Assembly: GCA_000469685.2 (NCBI GenBank)
Contig: LS997565.1
Coordinates: forward strand, 15,931,235-15,995,234
Reading direction: 5' to 3'
DNA: 64,000 bases
Source of the DNA: Haemonchus contortus
Lineage: Eukaryota; Nematoda; Chromadorea; Rhabditida; Trichostrongylidae
The translations under genes and the position numbers were made by a program. The stretch's first letter is position 1. Every line of letters starts with the position of its first letter. The notes beneath the pieces were generated by a model. The model searched no databases, was not told where the DNA came from, and worked only from the letters and a program-made list of their open reading frames with translations. Shown here piece after piece: positions 10,970-22,144 of this stretch.

Positions 10970-13640
10970 CGAGCACTAGCAACAAGCCATTCGCTTCTGT
11001 ATTCCGCACTCGTCATCCATGGGTAGACTGAAGACGCGGCAAAGATGACGATGTGAGGAAACGTTCAGCTCAAAAGACATCGTTCGAGTACTTTGTGACT
11101 TCTGCTCAAAGCCCTTGGAGTGGATGCACTGGTGCACGCAAGTCTCTGATTCGCAGCAGGGGCAGGAAGAACTGTGGAAATGAACAGGTTAGCTCCCATA
11201 TTAGCTAGGTGGTTGGTGACTTCTTTCAGAGGTACGGAGGCAGGAGGCTGCCCACGCTGCTTTGGGCCGCTCTGCCAGACCTTCCTTCATGTGTTTGTCC
11301 ATATTGATGGGACGCTCGAGGTGAACGCAAGACGAGGTCTCCTGGATAGGTTACTAATCTGAATTTGGCATTCGTCAGCCCAAGCAACCTTCATAAACGT
11401 GTCTTTGTTTGTTTGATCCGCAGCCCTACCTTCCTTCCTCAGCAAGCATTGTCTCAGCTCCCACAACGCTACTTGAAAATGTTGCCGTCCGCAGAACGGA
11501 GATTCGAGAGAAACCGCCCATCCACACGAATGCCCTTTTCTTCCCAGTTAGGGGGCTTCATAACCCACTGCAGCTGTGAACAGTTTCGACGAAACAGTGT
11601 CGCCTTGTCTCACACCCTTCCCTATGGGAATGTGGAGAAGTTGTTACAACAACTTCACCGTCGTGTGCAGTGACTATTTCAGAAAGCAGGGAGGGGCCAT
11701 CCCTGTGTCGACCACTGTTGACAGGGCCGGATTCATTTCGGCGCTGTTAAATGCTTTTCCATAGTCAACAAAGGCAAAGGCAAGAGACGGTCAGGATTCT
11801 CTGCACATTTCGATGACCATTGCGACCGCTTCGATGTGGTCTAAGCAGTCGGGTCCCCTCCGGAATCCGGCCAGCTGTACAGGTTGAGCTTCATCCAACA
11901 TTGGCGATATGCGAGTCAAAATGGTCTTCGTGAGCAGCTTGTAAAACACTCAACAAGCTTATTGGGCGGTAGTTGTGAAGACCATCTCGATCCCCCTTCT
12001 TGTAAAGAATGGCCATCCACGAGTTTCTGCACTGGTAGGGCATGCTCACCTTGCAGCCTTTCAAGATGTGCGGCTTCTTGTTGGCTTTGCGCATGTGGAG
12101 AGATCATTTCCACCTTGTGACTGAATCTGATCTTAGCGCAAAGGATTCCATGATCAGAACCATTGCAGAAAAGTGATGCCACATTACCGTCTAATAGGCA
12201 CCCCTTCCTGCTTGTTAATATGTGGTAATATGTGGTTCAGTTCAGCATGAGTTGTACCGTTTGGGGGTTCCCATGTCCAGCGGTGATGTTCCTTCTTCTG
12301 GAAAAGAATTGCCATGGAAGAGTCGTGCCACAGACAGAACTCCAGCTAGACGGTTCCATGGAAGAGTGGAGCCGCGAACAGGAGTCCAACTGGAGGGCTT
12401 CCGTTCTCGTTCTCGCCCCCATTCCAAACTTTCCCATCCTGAACTCCTCCACTTGTGCCTCGTCAAGCCTAGCGTTGAAATCTCAAACAAAAAAATGTAA
12501 AAGAAACTTTCATTGTGGACCACTTCCTCAATTTGGTCAAAACGCATCGAGCTCTACATCGTCAGCTGTAGAGTGCGGAGAGTGGCAGTTGACGATAGAG
12601 GTGGTTTTCAGGTACGTATGTCGTAGGCCTTGGATGATAAAGCGAGGAGACAGGGCCTCGTGAGAATCGAAGAGATGATCGACAGAAGGGTCACGACAAA
12701 ACCAGTGCCACCGATGTTTCGCAATGAAAAGCGAACACGATGGAAGGCGACGATTTTCACCGTGAGTGATGAGGGCCTCATCACTAATTCGTCATACGTC
12801 GGTCCTCCTGCTCTTGGTTTCTTGCAGAGCAATCACATGACACTTAATGTGACTAGCCGCCTCATAAAGAGTGTGAGAGACTGTTTCCGCGTTATAGCTG
12901 TAAAGTAGGAAACAATCTCCGTGTCGTGTGGAGGGAGTGCTGTAATGGTTTGAAATTCAAGGCGTCCAGCGCAACCCGAGATTTCTTCGCCTCTCAGCGG
13001 TTGCCATACCGTCCGATGCCGAAGACGGCTGGGCCCATTGTGCAGGGTACTGAGGCTGTTCATTGCTGTTTTAGAGAGCATGCTCAATTGAGTCTCAACA
13101 TTGCCTTGCCAAGGCCAGTGCTGAGTCTTCACCATTGTGGCTATATATGTATGCTCTGGCTCACAGAAAGTAGATTTGGCCTACTCTTAGCCGTACTGGC
13201 ATGCAGACGTGTTGTTAGAACACTACTTACATATTTTTTTACAAATATTAATTTAAAAAAAGGTGGAGGCTCCGACGTAAGACTTCGTCGAGCAGTAAAT
13301 TTCGGGCCATACAATGGTAGAGACGAAAGCATGTGGCAGGGCGACAGAACGCCTCCTCCTTGGTAGGTGGATATTTCTACGAGCGAGTCCTAGTTCTTTA
13401 TCCAAAACGAGATCACGTGGACGTAAGGTACCGCAGCTTACTCTGCTAGACGTACTAGGGCTTGCTGTGCGCGACTTGATGCGTGAAAAACGAGTTCAAC
13501 TGCGACCTCGGACGGACGGACAAGGGGAACTCGAGCAAGCGGTCGGCCATCGCTCCAATTCCTCGCATATCTACCTAACCACAGCTTTGAAGGCGAAGCG
13601 GCAAGTCGGGAAAAAAGTTCCCGCACGATTGTAGAACACG
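10970..13640 (-). mobile_element. RTE-type non-LTR retrotransposon A, left-arm copy (dead)
   Basis: The minus strand carries a degenerate RTE polyprotein. From the 5' side: a leader with RELFSRLAASPSKLWLGRYA (13,438-13,626); apurinic-like endonuclease blocks (12,240-13,135) including RNIGGTGFVV and LAGVLSVARLFHGNSF; then reverse transcriptase with WMAILYKKGDRDGLHNYRPI (about 12,000). The catalytic FADD box reads ADGN here (about 11,490), so the second Asp is lost. A thumb-region block around DKHMKE follows. Many frameshifts and stops. RTE elements copy themselves by target-primed reverse transcription. The 3' end is not clear. Mirrored in the right arm and present, shorter, in copy C. Confidence 0.88.
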
Positions 13641-13825
13641 GGAGCTATGCATCAGAGCACATGATAAAATACTAAACATTTGAAAGAAAACAGAATTACT
13701 ATTGTTGCGTAATTACTTGAAGTCGGAAACGCCTACACGCCTAAAGCTACCCTTCCACCACGTTGAGGTGGTAGACTAGCGGGTAGGGCTAATATTATCG
13801 CTGGCCTGAAATTGACTAATATTCT

Positions 13826-14290
13826 ACCATACATAATTCGCTAGGTGTGATTGTTGGCTTGTCGGTGTGTTTGTGGGTGTGTGCGTCGGTATGTGTGTTT
13901 GACCGGAAATTCATAACTTCTGTTCCCTTGGACTTACCTACAAATCTGGTTCTGGTAGGACTACAAGCAACAGGATGGGAACACTCATAGCAGGTAACAG
14001 GACCAGACTTCGCCAACAAGGAGGAATTTTGGACAGCTAATTCAAAACTTTTGCATGGACCTAGAGATTCAAATTTGCTGGGACTACAGACGACAGGACA
14101 GGAACACTTTCGGCGGGTCGCAGGACGGACATCACCCACAGCAGGCGGAGTTTGTGCGAAGTAAATGTTTGAGCCTTAGTTCGTGGCTCCTAATCCTCTA
14201 GACCTAGAGAGTTGAAAATTCGTAGGAGTACAGACGACAGACAGAGGGCAAAAGAGCGCACGAATCTCGTTTGGCGAGGAATCCAATAGA
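13826..14290. repeat. Degenerate ~130-bp tandem repeat with a TG/AC-rich tract
   Basis: About three diverged units of 125-135 bp. Each holds a core like GTCGTCTGTAGTCC followed by AAATTTGAA and CTCTAGGTC, all read on the minus strand. A TG-rich simple tract at 13,858-13,900 borders one side. The right arm has the mirror at 36,440-36,850 and a diverged relative lies at 46,570-47,145. No coding content. Confidence 0.7.
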
Positions 14291-15660
14291 AGTAAAGCAT
14301 CACTGAAAAAAAACTAAGCATTCACTGTTTACCTTCCGCCTACCGACGCAACAACTGAGATACTTGAGAAATGAAAGGAATAGAAATGCAGAAACTTCAG
14401 GTTAAACTGAGGCTGCCCTACGCATCTTATAGACTTCGTGGATGTAGACAAATGATTTTGGAGGAGATAAGGAGAAAAGTTGAAGTTTGTGCAGTCTTAC
14501 TTTCTCTCCTGGAAATAACATTTGAGTAGATTCAAAGTTGTTCAAGGTAGAGGTAAATACTATCTGGAAAACTGTAAGCCCATCCAGATATATAATTGGG
14601 AAAATATCGAATCTGCAAAACCTCAGGGTAAAGTTCAAAAACTGTGGTCCTGTGTAATCCTGAGGTATAGTTCGCAATATTGATCTGCTACATATAATCG
14701 TCAAAGTTTGCTTCCTGGATCTATAATAGATTATTTACGTTGCACCTGTGGCGCTGATTTTCGAGATCTCAGATTTCGAGAATCTTACAAAAGGAGCTTT
14801 CCCGGTAGTAACTCTCTACGGCGTCAAAAATGAATCTAAGTAAGTCGGATTCAATTGAGATAAAGGCTACACAACGGTATAGAAGAAGAATGCAAATGGC
14901 ACCCGTGGAATGAAGTATTCGTATGGGGAAAGTCGTTCATGTGTGGAGAGGACACCAGTACTTCATAGACATTTCCTCGATGCCTGCTTCTGAAACAAAC
15001 TCGTTGGCAATTCCATAAATGAACTTTTCAACTTGCTGTCATAAGGGTGTTCGTCCACAAAGTAAGCGTTCAATAATATGCGAGTTGCGTCATACAGGGA
15101 AAACAGCAGAAACGGAGCATAACGTTCTGGTCAGATTCTTCGAATATCGGCATCCATCTGTCGCTAGGACGGTGGCACTAGGCAGATAATTCAGTTTCGG
15201 TCAGGAGACATTAACATGCAAAGGGCAGCTAATGTAAGCAAAATATCGAACAGGGCCTTTCAACGGCGGGCTGTCAGTTTGCCACCCACTAACGACTGGA
15301 GTGAGAGTCAGTTTTTGATACGAATTCAACACGGCAAAGTCCTTCTCGGTTACAGCCAAACTTCGCCCGTTTGGGGAATACATATCTTGTTTGGGTAAGT
15401 ATGGAGAGTCAAAAATGGAAGCTTGGTGCAGGGATTCTTCACAAGCCAGTTATACGATTAGGAATCCAACGAGACGTCGATTTTCGGGTAAATAGCTTTA
15501 TGGCTCAAGCCAGCTAATGAGAAGCTTTTTTCTCAGATTTCTCACTTGAAATATGAATTCCATGGGAAACACTTGAATAAAGTCGGGCAGTGAAAGATCC
15601 AGATTATCGTGAAAGTTGAGCGGCTACTCGAATGTAAAAACTTTATGGCAGTATTTCCGG
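14291..15660. other. Arm sequence with one unassigned conserved ORF
   Basis: Non-repetitive within each arm and mirrored at 35,024-36,440. A minus-strand frame at 14,402-14,704 (100 codons) is matched by a 127-codon frame on the plus strand at 35,974-36,357 with few residue changes. It has no recognisable domain. The rest shows nothing I can name. Confidence 0.35.
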
Positions 15661-15925
15661 ATAAGTGGGGGAAGTAGCATGGTGGCAGGTCATGCGTCTA
15701 TCACAGGTCTGGTCCTCTGATAGGATCCCGACTGATGCCTCAGGTCAACCAAAACCTTGCATCTCTTCGGGTCCTTTGATTGCTACTGGATTTGACCTGC
15801 GGATAAAGTCACTCACTTGTACACTGGCTGTCCATCGCAAATTAGTGCGTAGGCTACACACGAATCCACCGACCACCAATATTCTGAACAAAAGTCCAAG
15901 GCTGGGAGCATCCTAAAATCGCTGT
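15661..15925 (+). mobile_element. tRNA-derived SINE, unit 2 (left arm)
   Basis: The head has an A-box-like TAGCATGGTGGCAGG. The body contains CACTTGTACACTGGCTG, GCGTAGGCTACACACG and ATTCTGAACAAAAGTCC, which align in the same order with the body of the SINE at 17,141. Plus-strand open frames through it are incidental. Mirrored at 34,759-35,023. Confidence 0.6.
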
Positions 15926-17140
15926 GATTACACCAAGGTCTTCATTTTTTTAATCTGCGATAATGGCAGTATCTTGATAATGAGAATCTCACAGTCGAGC
16001 TCAACAAGACTTTCACACTAGTGCGTTTTTTTTTAGATTTTTGCAAATATCAGGGTAGCATGCATTTTCGTTCCGCAACCGCTTCACTCTTCAGCAACGC
16101 AGTATGTCATGCCTGCCTGGAACTATATAAAGCCGTTATCATAAGCCTGTGACTACATTTTGTCAGATTACGCTTTGACCGCAACATCCTTCTGCCATCG
16201 CCCTCCCAACCCTTTTCGCATCTTCTTTATAAGCTTCATCCTCTCCACTGTAGAGGCTTCTTAACTGGTCTTCGCGATACATAGACCATTCTTCGATCGA
16301 CCTGGCATTGAGCAATGTGGAATTCACCGTTCATATTAAAATATGTGTAATTCTTCGTTCAAGTACACAAAATAACTGCAACGGCTACAGTAAATTTGTT
16401 CGAGCACGATGCCTCGGCATTCTGTAGGACAAGAAGTGTCTTGGAACCGTCGTTCAACCAAAATTAGTTCGTGAAAATATGGAGTTTATGCCTTGAGATG
16501 GCACAGAACACCTATGTGCTTCTGCGTAAATACTAGCTTACTGTACAACTTGTACTACTGCGAATCTGGAATCACTGATTTCATCTCGGAAACTTTAACG
16601 TTCTGAATTCTACTCAGAAACCATAAAATGACTAATGAAGAACATTTCCCCTCATTCCTGTTGAGCTTGGTCGCAGTGAATAAAAAAATGGCTTTGAAAT
16701 AATACGATGCGGTCAAGGAAAGGAAGTGGCGAACTGGCAGTGAAGGGAAACATGTTTACTCAAGAGTTCAGTAGTGGGAAGGGTGAGGAGGTATAGGTAT
16801 AGCCGTAGATTCGTCTTCAAGGAGGAAACTCCAGCGAGGAGGAAGTCGACAAGCCGTTGAAAGTGATTAGTTTCCGAGAAAATCTGAAGGCGAAATAAAG
16901 GGAAGTGCGCATATAAAAGTAGTGATGAAGAGATCTTATAATAGATAAAGAGACTGATGCCGACGCGAAGTCCTAAAAACTGCATGGAAAAAAATGGTCA
17001 TTAAGATTGAAAGCACCATTCGTCCTCAGCAGACGTGCAGTTATCTGATGGCACCCCCAGCAACGGCACCGTTTTGACGTAGCCATTCTGCAAGAGAACG
17101 TGCGAAATTGATTTGCATATGTGTACGGCACCGTACTGTA
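15926..17140. other. Arm sequence, nothing recognised
   Basis: Mirrored at 33,546-34,758 with only scattered differences. A minus-strand frame of 90 codons (16,713-16,985) is also open in the mirror, but neither composition nor motif suggests a protein gene. Confidence 0.4.
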
Positions 17141-17421
17141 GGGCGGAGGTGGTGTAGTGGCGAGTGGCGCCCTATCTCACACGCACGATCACGGGTTCAA
17201 ATAAACCATCCAAGCTTTCCATCCCCGCGGGGTCGGCAAATTGGTATTAGACTCGTCTGCAAGAATAAAAGCAGTGACTTGAACATTGGCTGGTGACCGG
17301 AAGTCATTGTATAGGCCACATACGCACTCATTACGCCACTGCGATTCTGAATAGAAGTCGGTTGCGGAGCCGCATCCTTCAGACGGATTGATTGACGCCA
17401 AGAACTTTATCCTTTATCCTT
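17141..17421 (+). mobile_element. tRNA-derived SINE, unit 1 (left arm)
   Basis: About 280 bp. The tRNA-like head has an A box (TGGTGTAGTGGC) and a B-box-like CGGGTTCAAAT about 40 bp downstream. Next come a body with CCGCGGGGTCGGCAAATTGG and GTCGGTTGCGGAG, and a 3' end of repeated TTTATCC units. This is the normal plan of a pol III-transcribed short retroposon mobilised by a partner LINE. Mirrored at 33,263-33,545. Confidence 0.75.
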
Positions 17422-17792
17422 CATGCGCGTAGTAGCTTTCATCCTACATACACTGGAAAACGTACAACTGGTGGGCTGCCGAGGACCAATTTTGAGTTAA
17501 TGGAATATGGGTACACGTCCCATTTCATATTCCACAACAAGGTTTAGTTGAATGGTGATTATACATTTTCTCATTAGACAGACAGACAAGGCTGTTTCGA
17601 GGTACTTCAGGTCGAGCGAGCTGCAATGTTGCTCAAGTTCCTGAAGCATAGGTGATTGACTTTTATGTTTGCGTCAATATAATTCGCCTAGTCGCAAGCA
17701 ATCTACATACAGCATCAACTTATACCTGAAATAAACGACATTCTTGATGGCCTTTGCATGCGTCAGAGAGGAAGAAGCAGTTTACCACAAGA

Positions 17793-18402
17793 ATATAGTA
17801 TAGTATAGTATAGTATAGTATAGTATAGTATAGTATAGTATAGTATAGTATAGTAATAGTATAGTATAGTATAGTATAGTAATAGTATATAGTATAGTAT
17901 AGTATAGTATAGTAATAGTATAGTATATAGTATAGTATAGTATAGTATAGTATAGTATAGTATAGTATAGTATAGTATAGTATAGTATAGTATAGTATAG
18001 TATAGTATAGTATAGTATAGTATAGTATAGTATAGTATAGTATAGTATAGTATAGTATAGTATAGTATAGTATAGTATAGTATAGTTATAGTATAGTATA
18101 GTATAGTATAGTAGTATAGTATAGTATAGTATAGTATAGTATAGTATAGTATAGTATAGTATAGTATAGTATAGTATAGTATAGTATAGTTAGTATAGTA
18201 TTAAGTATAGGTATAGTATAGTATAGTATAGTAATTAGTATAGTATATATAGTATAGTATAGTAGTATAGTATAGTATAGTATAGTATAGTATAGTATAG
18301 TATAGTATAGTATAGTATAGTATAGTATAGTGTATAGTATAGTATAGTATAGTATAGTATAGTATAGTATAGTATAGTTAGTATGTATAGTATAGTATAG
18401 TA
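17793..18402. repeat. (TATAG)n array, irregular part, left of Tc1 insertion
   Basis: About 610 bp of TATAG pentamers with many single-unit irregularities such as TAATAG, TATATAG and GTATAGTTAG. It ends with the TA that forms one side of the Tc1 target duplication. The corresponding site in the right arm has only about 107 bp of array in total. Confidence 0.95.
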
Positions 18403-18462
18403 CAGTACCGTTCAAAAAGAAATCACCTTCAACCTTTTTTGCCATAACTCATCTCAAACTCA
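18403..18462 (+). repeat. Tc1-like element, terminal inverted repeat 1
   Basis: Terminal inverted repeat that pairs with 19,921-19,980. The outer CAGT is the usual Tc1-group terminus next to the TA target. Confidence 0.9.
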
Positions 18463-18663
18463 ATGTTTTTGACTGATTTTTTGGTATGTTGTCAACAGTT
18501 ATGATATTCAATGTATCCATCACAGAACTCACGAAACGCCTTTTTATTTCGTTCAAAAGGCCACTTTTCACATTTTTTCTGAACAAGACAAAATAACATC
18601 AGTTTCATTAATTTAATATAAATCACTTGACTTGAACGCTATCATCATGAGATTAAAACCTAA

Positions 18664-19709
18664 TTAACTGCTAGTCTTATACTTTGTAGTGAAGCCGTTG
18701 GCATCGATGATGGCTTGGTATCTGCTTGGCATTGGTTCGACCAACTTGTCGATCAGGCACTCATCGATTCCCTTCCATTCCTCCTCAAATAGGCCAAATT
18801 TCTGAGCAGCATTTGTGACTGTTTTATCGGCTATCCTTTTCTTGAGTTCTTACCACGAGGGTCCACTAATGCTCAGGTCAGGGGACTGGCTAGGTGAGTC
18901 AAGGCATCGAATTTCCCGATGAGTCAACCACTCGCGCGCCCCTTCTAGATCTGTGTCTGGGGTCGTTATCTCACTGGAATTGAATTTTCTTCCGTGCACA
19001 CGACGTTAGAAAGGTAGCGTAGATTTTTCCAAAATGTCTACGTACATCTGCTAGGCCGCAGTGGTGAGAATGTGGTGCATGGACCCCGTGCTTAGACTCG
19101 AAGACCATCCCTAAACCAATACTGAGCCGGCACCATACCTGACAGTTGTCAAATGGTACTTGGGATCGGAACTTGGGTTTTAAAAGGTCGTCTACGGACG
19201 AAACTCGAGTGAACCGAGCAAAACAATCTTTGACTAGTCGCTTTAGATGACTTCGCGTCATTGGTCGAAGATTCAGTGAAGGTGCTAACGCGCCCATTAA
19301 AGTCGAGCTCGTCTGTTTTTTCAGAGATCCAGATACCTTTGACAAGACTCCCTCCATACATTCCAGCTACCCATAGGCGTCTGTTGATGGCACCTCTAGA
19401 TGGTAGCGACGTCGCCGTCGTCGATATTTCGGCCATTATATCGGAAGATCCTCGTCTGGGATCTTGATCCGATGCACAACTGATCTTTCTATCGTCCTCA
19501 GAAGCGGCAACCCGTAACCTTCCCGAGCTGGCTCGCTTGATAGGGCCTATGAGAGACTCAATACCTTTGATAGCCTTCGTAATCGCAGGCATTGGCACAG
19601 CAAACAGCCTTGGATGTTGAGCATGGGTCAGTTCCTGCTTACTGCCCCTGGCAATGACGGAGAGCTGCTCCAAGCTCAGAAAGCGACAGCCAGAGTTTTG
19701 TTTCTTCAC
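18664..19709 (-). pseudogene. Tc1-like transposase, inactivated
   Basis: The minus-strand reading contains the Tc1 transposase order in several frames: an N-terminal region with RRLWVAGMYGG (about 19,370); a catalytic-core block; FQ-stop-DNDPRH at about 18,970, where the family has FQQDNDPKHTS; then SPSQSPDLSISGPSW and ELKKRIADK at about 18,850. The PIENLW box with the third catalytic acidic residue is replaced by ISGPSW, and stops interrupt the frame both before DND and after PSW. It ends NGFTTKY near 18,664. The element cannot encode its own transposase, although its ends look usable in trans. Confidence 0.85.
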
Positions 19710-19920
19710 TGGGAGCGATTAGCTGACAGAATAGAAGGATCACCAATATTTCTAGACTCGAAAAACATAATGAATCTTACCTAGACAACATGCTCCTTTC
19801 GCAAGTTTTATGAAAAAAAAATTCACTCACTTGGCCGGAAGTGAGCTACCGCCAATTCTGCATAGCAGGAGAGTCGGTAATGTTTGATAAGTGTGCTGTC
19901 AGAAAACCGGGTAAAACGAT

Positions 19921-19980
19921 TGAGTTCAAGATGAGTTATGGCAGAAAAGGTTCAAGGTGATTTCTTTTTGAACGGTACTG
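19921..19980 (-). repeat. Tc1-like element, terminal inverted repeat 2
   Basis: Reverse complement of 18,403-18,462 with about four mismatches, followed directly by the TA of the target duplication. Confidence 0.9.
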
Positions 19981-21378
19981 TATAGTATAGTATAGTATAG
20001 TATAGTATAGTATAGTATAGTATAGTATAGTATAGTATAGTATAGTATAGTATAGTATAGTATAGTATAGTATAGTATAGTATAGTATAGTATAGTATAG
20101 TATAGTATAGTATAGTATAGTATAGTATAGTATAGTATAGTATAGTATAGTATAGTATAGTATAGTATAGTATAGTATAGTATAGTATAGTATAGTATAG
20201 TATAGTATAGTATAGTATAGTATAGTATAGTATAGTATAGTATAGTATAGTATAGTATAGTATAGTATAGTATAGTATAGTATAGTATAGTATAGTATAG
20301 TATAGTATAGTATAGTATAGTATAGTATAGTATAGTATAGTATAGTATAGTATAGTATAGTATAGTATAGTATAGTATAGTATAGTATAGTATAGTATAG
20401 TATAGTATAGTATAGTATAGTATAGTATAGTATAGTATAGTATAGTATAGTATAGTATAGTATAGTATAGTATAGTATAGTATAGTATAGTATAGTATAG
20501 TATAGTATAGTATAGTATAGTATAGTATAGTATAGTATAGTATAGTATAGTATAGTATAGTATAGTATAGTATAGTATAGTATAGTATAGTATAGTATAG
20601 TATAGTATAGTATAGTATAGTATAGTATAGTATAGTATAGTATAGTATAGTATAGTATAGTATAGTATAGTATAGTATAGTATAGTATAGTATAGTATAG
20701 TATAGTATAGTATAGTATAGTATAGTATAGTATAGTATAGTATAGTATAGTATAGTATAGTATAGTATAGTATAGTATAGTATAGTATAGTATAGTATAG
20801 TATAGTATAGTATAGTATAGTATAGTATAGTATAGTATAGTATAGTATAGTATAGTATAGTATAGTATAGTATAGTATAGTATAGTATAGTATAGTATAG
20901 TATAGTATAGTATAGTATAGTATAGTATAGTATAGTATAGTATAGTATAGTATAGTATAGTATAGTATAGTATAGTATAGTATAGTATAGTATAGTATAG
21001 TATAGTATAGTATAGTATAGTATAGTATAGTATAGTATAGTATAGTATAGTATAGTATAGTATAGTATAGTATAGTATAGTATAGTATAGTATAGTATAG
21101 TATAGTATAGTATAGTATAGTATAGTATAGTATAGTATAGTATAGTATAGTATAGTATAGTATAGTATAGTATAGTATAGTATAGTATAGTATAGTATAG
21201 TATAGTATAGTATAGTATAGTATAGTATAGTATAGTATAGTATAGTATAGTATAGTATAGTATAGTATAGTATAGTATAGTATAGTATAGTATAGTATAG
21301 TATAGTATAGTATAGTATAGTATAGTATAGTATAGTATAGTATAGTATAGTATAGTATAGTATAGTATAGTATAGTAT
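19981..21378. repeat. (TATAG)n array, perfect part, about 1.4 kb
   Basis: About 280 uninterrupted TATAG units with no irregularity that I can see, in contrast to the irregular array on the other side of the Tc1 element. CTATA on the minus strand contains no stop in any frame, so huge artificial open frames run through it. It is bounded by GCCTGCGGAAGGC-containing arm sequence shared with the right arm. Confidence 0.97.
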
Positions 21379-21597
21379 ATATTACGCCTGCGGAAGGCAA
21401 ACGTGAGAAAGAAACCAAAACGCAATATATAATAAATATCGAACACTTGTACAAACGACCAATGCGCAATACAAAGATAAATTGGTTAAGTAATCAGTCT
21501 CAGGAAACGTTAGGACCAGTTCCCTTCATCAGCAACTTAACTACTTGGCGTTTGAGCTGAGCTAGCGATGAAGAGACAGATATATTTTTCATCACTT

Positions 21598-22035
21598 TTA
21601 GATAATCACTGCCAGCCCTGAAGGTAAAGCTACTCTAGCAGGTAAGCTAGCTAGCAACTTAGTTTTAGGACGTGCCAAAGAAATCTTCATGGAGCCACCT
21701 CTAGTCCTAGAATGTGTCAGCTTCAAGACATTAGAACCGTGACGACATGTGCCGTGTACAAGTTTGTGAACCATACAAAGATCGAAAACCCTCCGTCGCG
21801 TTTTTAAGGATGTCAGTCCAAGATACTGATTTCTGATAGCTGCCCTCGGTATTCTGAAGTACAAATAACCACCAATTCGAATAAGCAGCTTACGGGTAAA
21901 TTCATTATGTACCTTTTCGAGCGCATAGACATGTTTCCTTTTCTTGCTGATGAAAACCGTAGTGCTGGATTCGACCAGAGGTCGCACATACGACATGTAA
22001 GCACACAACAAGGCTCCTTTATTAGCTTAAGACAG
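21598..22035 (-). pseudogene. CR1-like LINE reverse transcriptase, C-terminal fragment (left arm)
   Basis: The minus-strand frame has CAYMSYVRPLVESSTTVF, EKVHNEFTRKL, LGLTSLKTRRRVFDLCMVHKLVHG and SRTRGGSMKI. This is the usual thumb and C-terminal order in CR1/jockey-type LINEs (AYKSYVRPLLEY, IEKVQRRFTR, LGLPSLEYRR, YKILHG, TRGH). The catalytic fingers and palm are absent, so it is a 5'-truncated remnant. Open over 137 codons and mirrored at 32,161-32,574 with a few residue changes. LINE copies often end like this. Confidence 0.78.
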
Positions 22036-22047
22036 CCCTTTGAAAAC

Positions 22048-22144
22048 TCAAAACATCTTTCTATTGATTCCTGTTTGGGAAATACAGGCCAAAAGACATG
22101 GTGTATGGCAGCCGTAAACAGGAATCAATAGAAAGACGTTTTGA
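22048..22144. repeat. 29-bp perfect-type hairpin (left arm)
   Basis: Bases 22,048-22,076 (TCAAAACATCTTTCTATTGA onward) pair with 22,116-22,144 with one mismatch, enclosing 39 bp. It sits just upstream (in LINE sense) of the CR1-like fragment. The right arm has the mirror with extra mismatches (about 32,029-32,126). Confidence 0.85.

Larger units (their letters stand above)
18403..19980 (-). mobile_element. Tc1-like DNA transposon with 60-bp TIRs, 1,578 bp
   Basis: The element starts CAGTACCGTTCAAAAAGAAA and ends with its reverse complement. The terminal inverted repeats (18,403-18,462 and 19,921-19,980) agree at about 56 of 60 positions by eye. It is flanked by TA at 18,401-18,402 and 19,981-19,982, the target duplication of the Tc1/mariner superfamily. 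It sits inside the TATAG array. The right arm has no insertion at the matching place, so the insertion postdates the arm duplication or was lost there. Confidence 0.93.

Noticed and set aside
12222..13634. Several plus-strand ORFs of 90-146 codons
   Set aside because: Antisense to the RTE endonuclease and leader, whose minus-strand motifs explain the region.
15665..15916. 83-codon ORF conserved in both arms
   Set aside because: Lies entirely within a SINE; conservation follows from the arm duplication.
18086..18445. 119-codon frame with YYTIL repeats
   Set aside because: Same cause: the irregular TATAG array.
17793..21378. CRISPR-like array
   Set aside because: A contiguous 5-bp tandem repeat without spacers, in a eukaryotic context.
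19926..21469. Open frames of more than 500 codons encoding repeated YYTIL
   Set aside because: Both overlap the (CTATA)n satellite, which contains no stop in any frame on that strand; pure simple sequence, not a gene.
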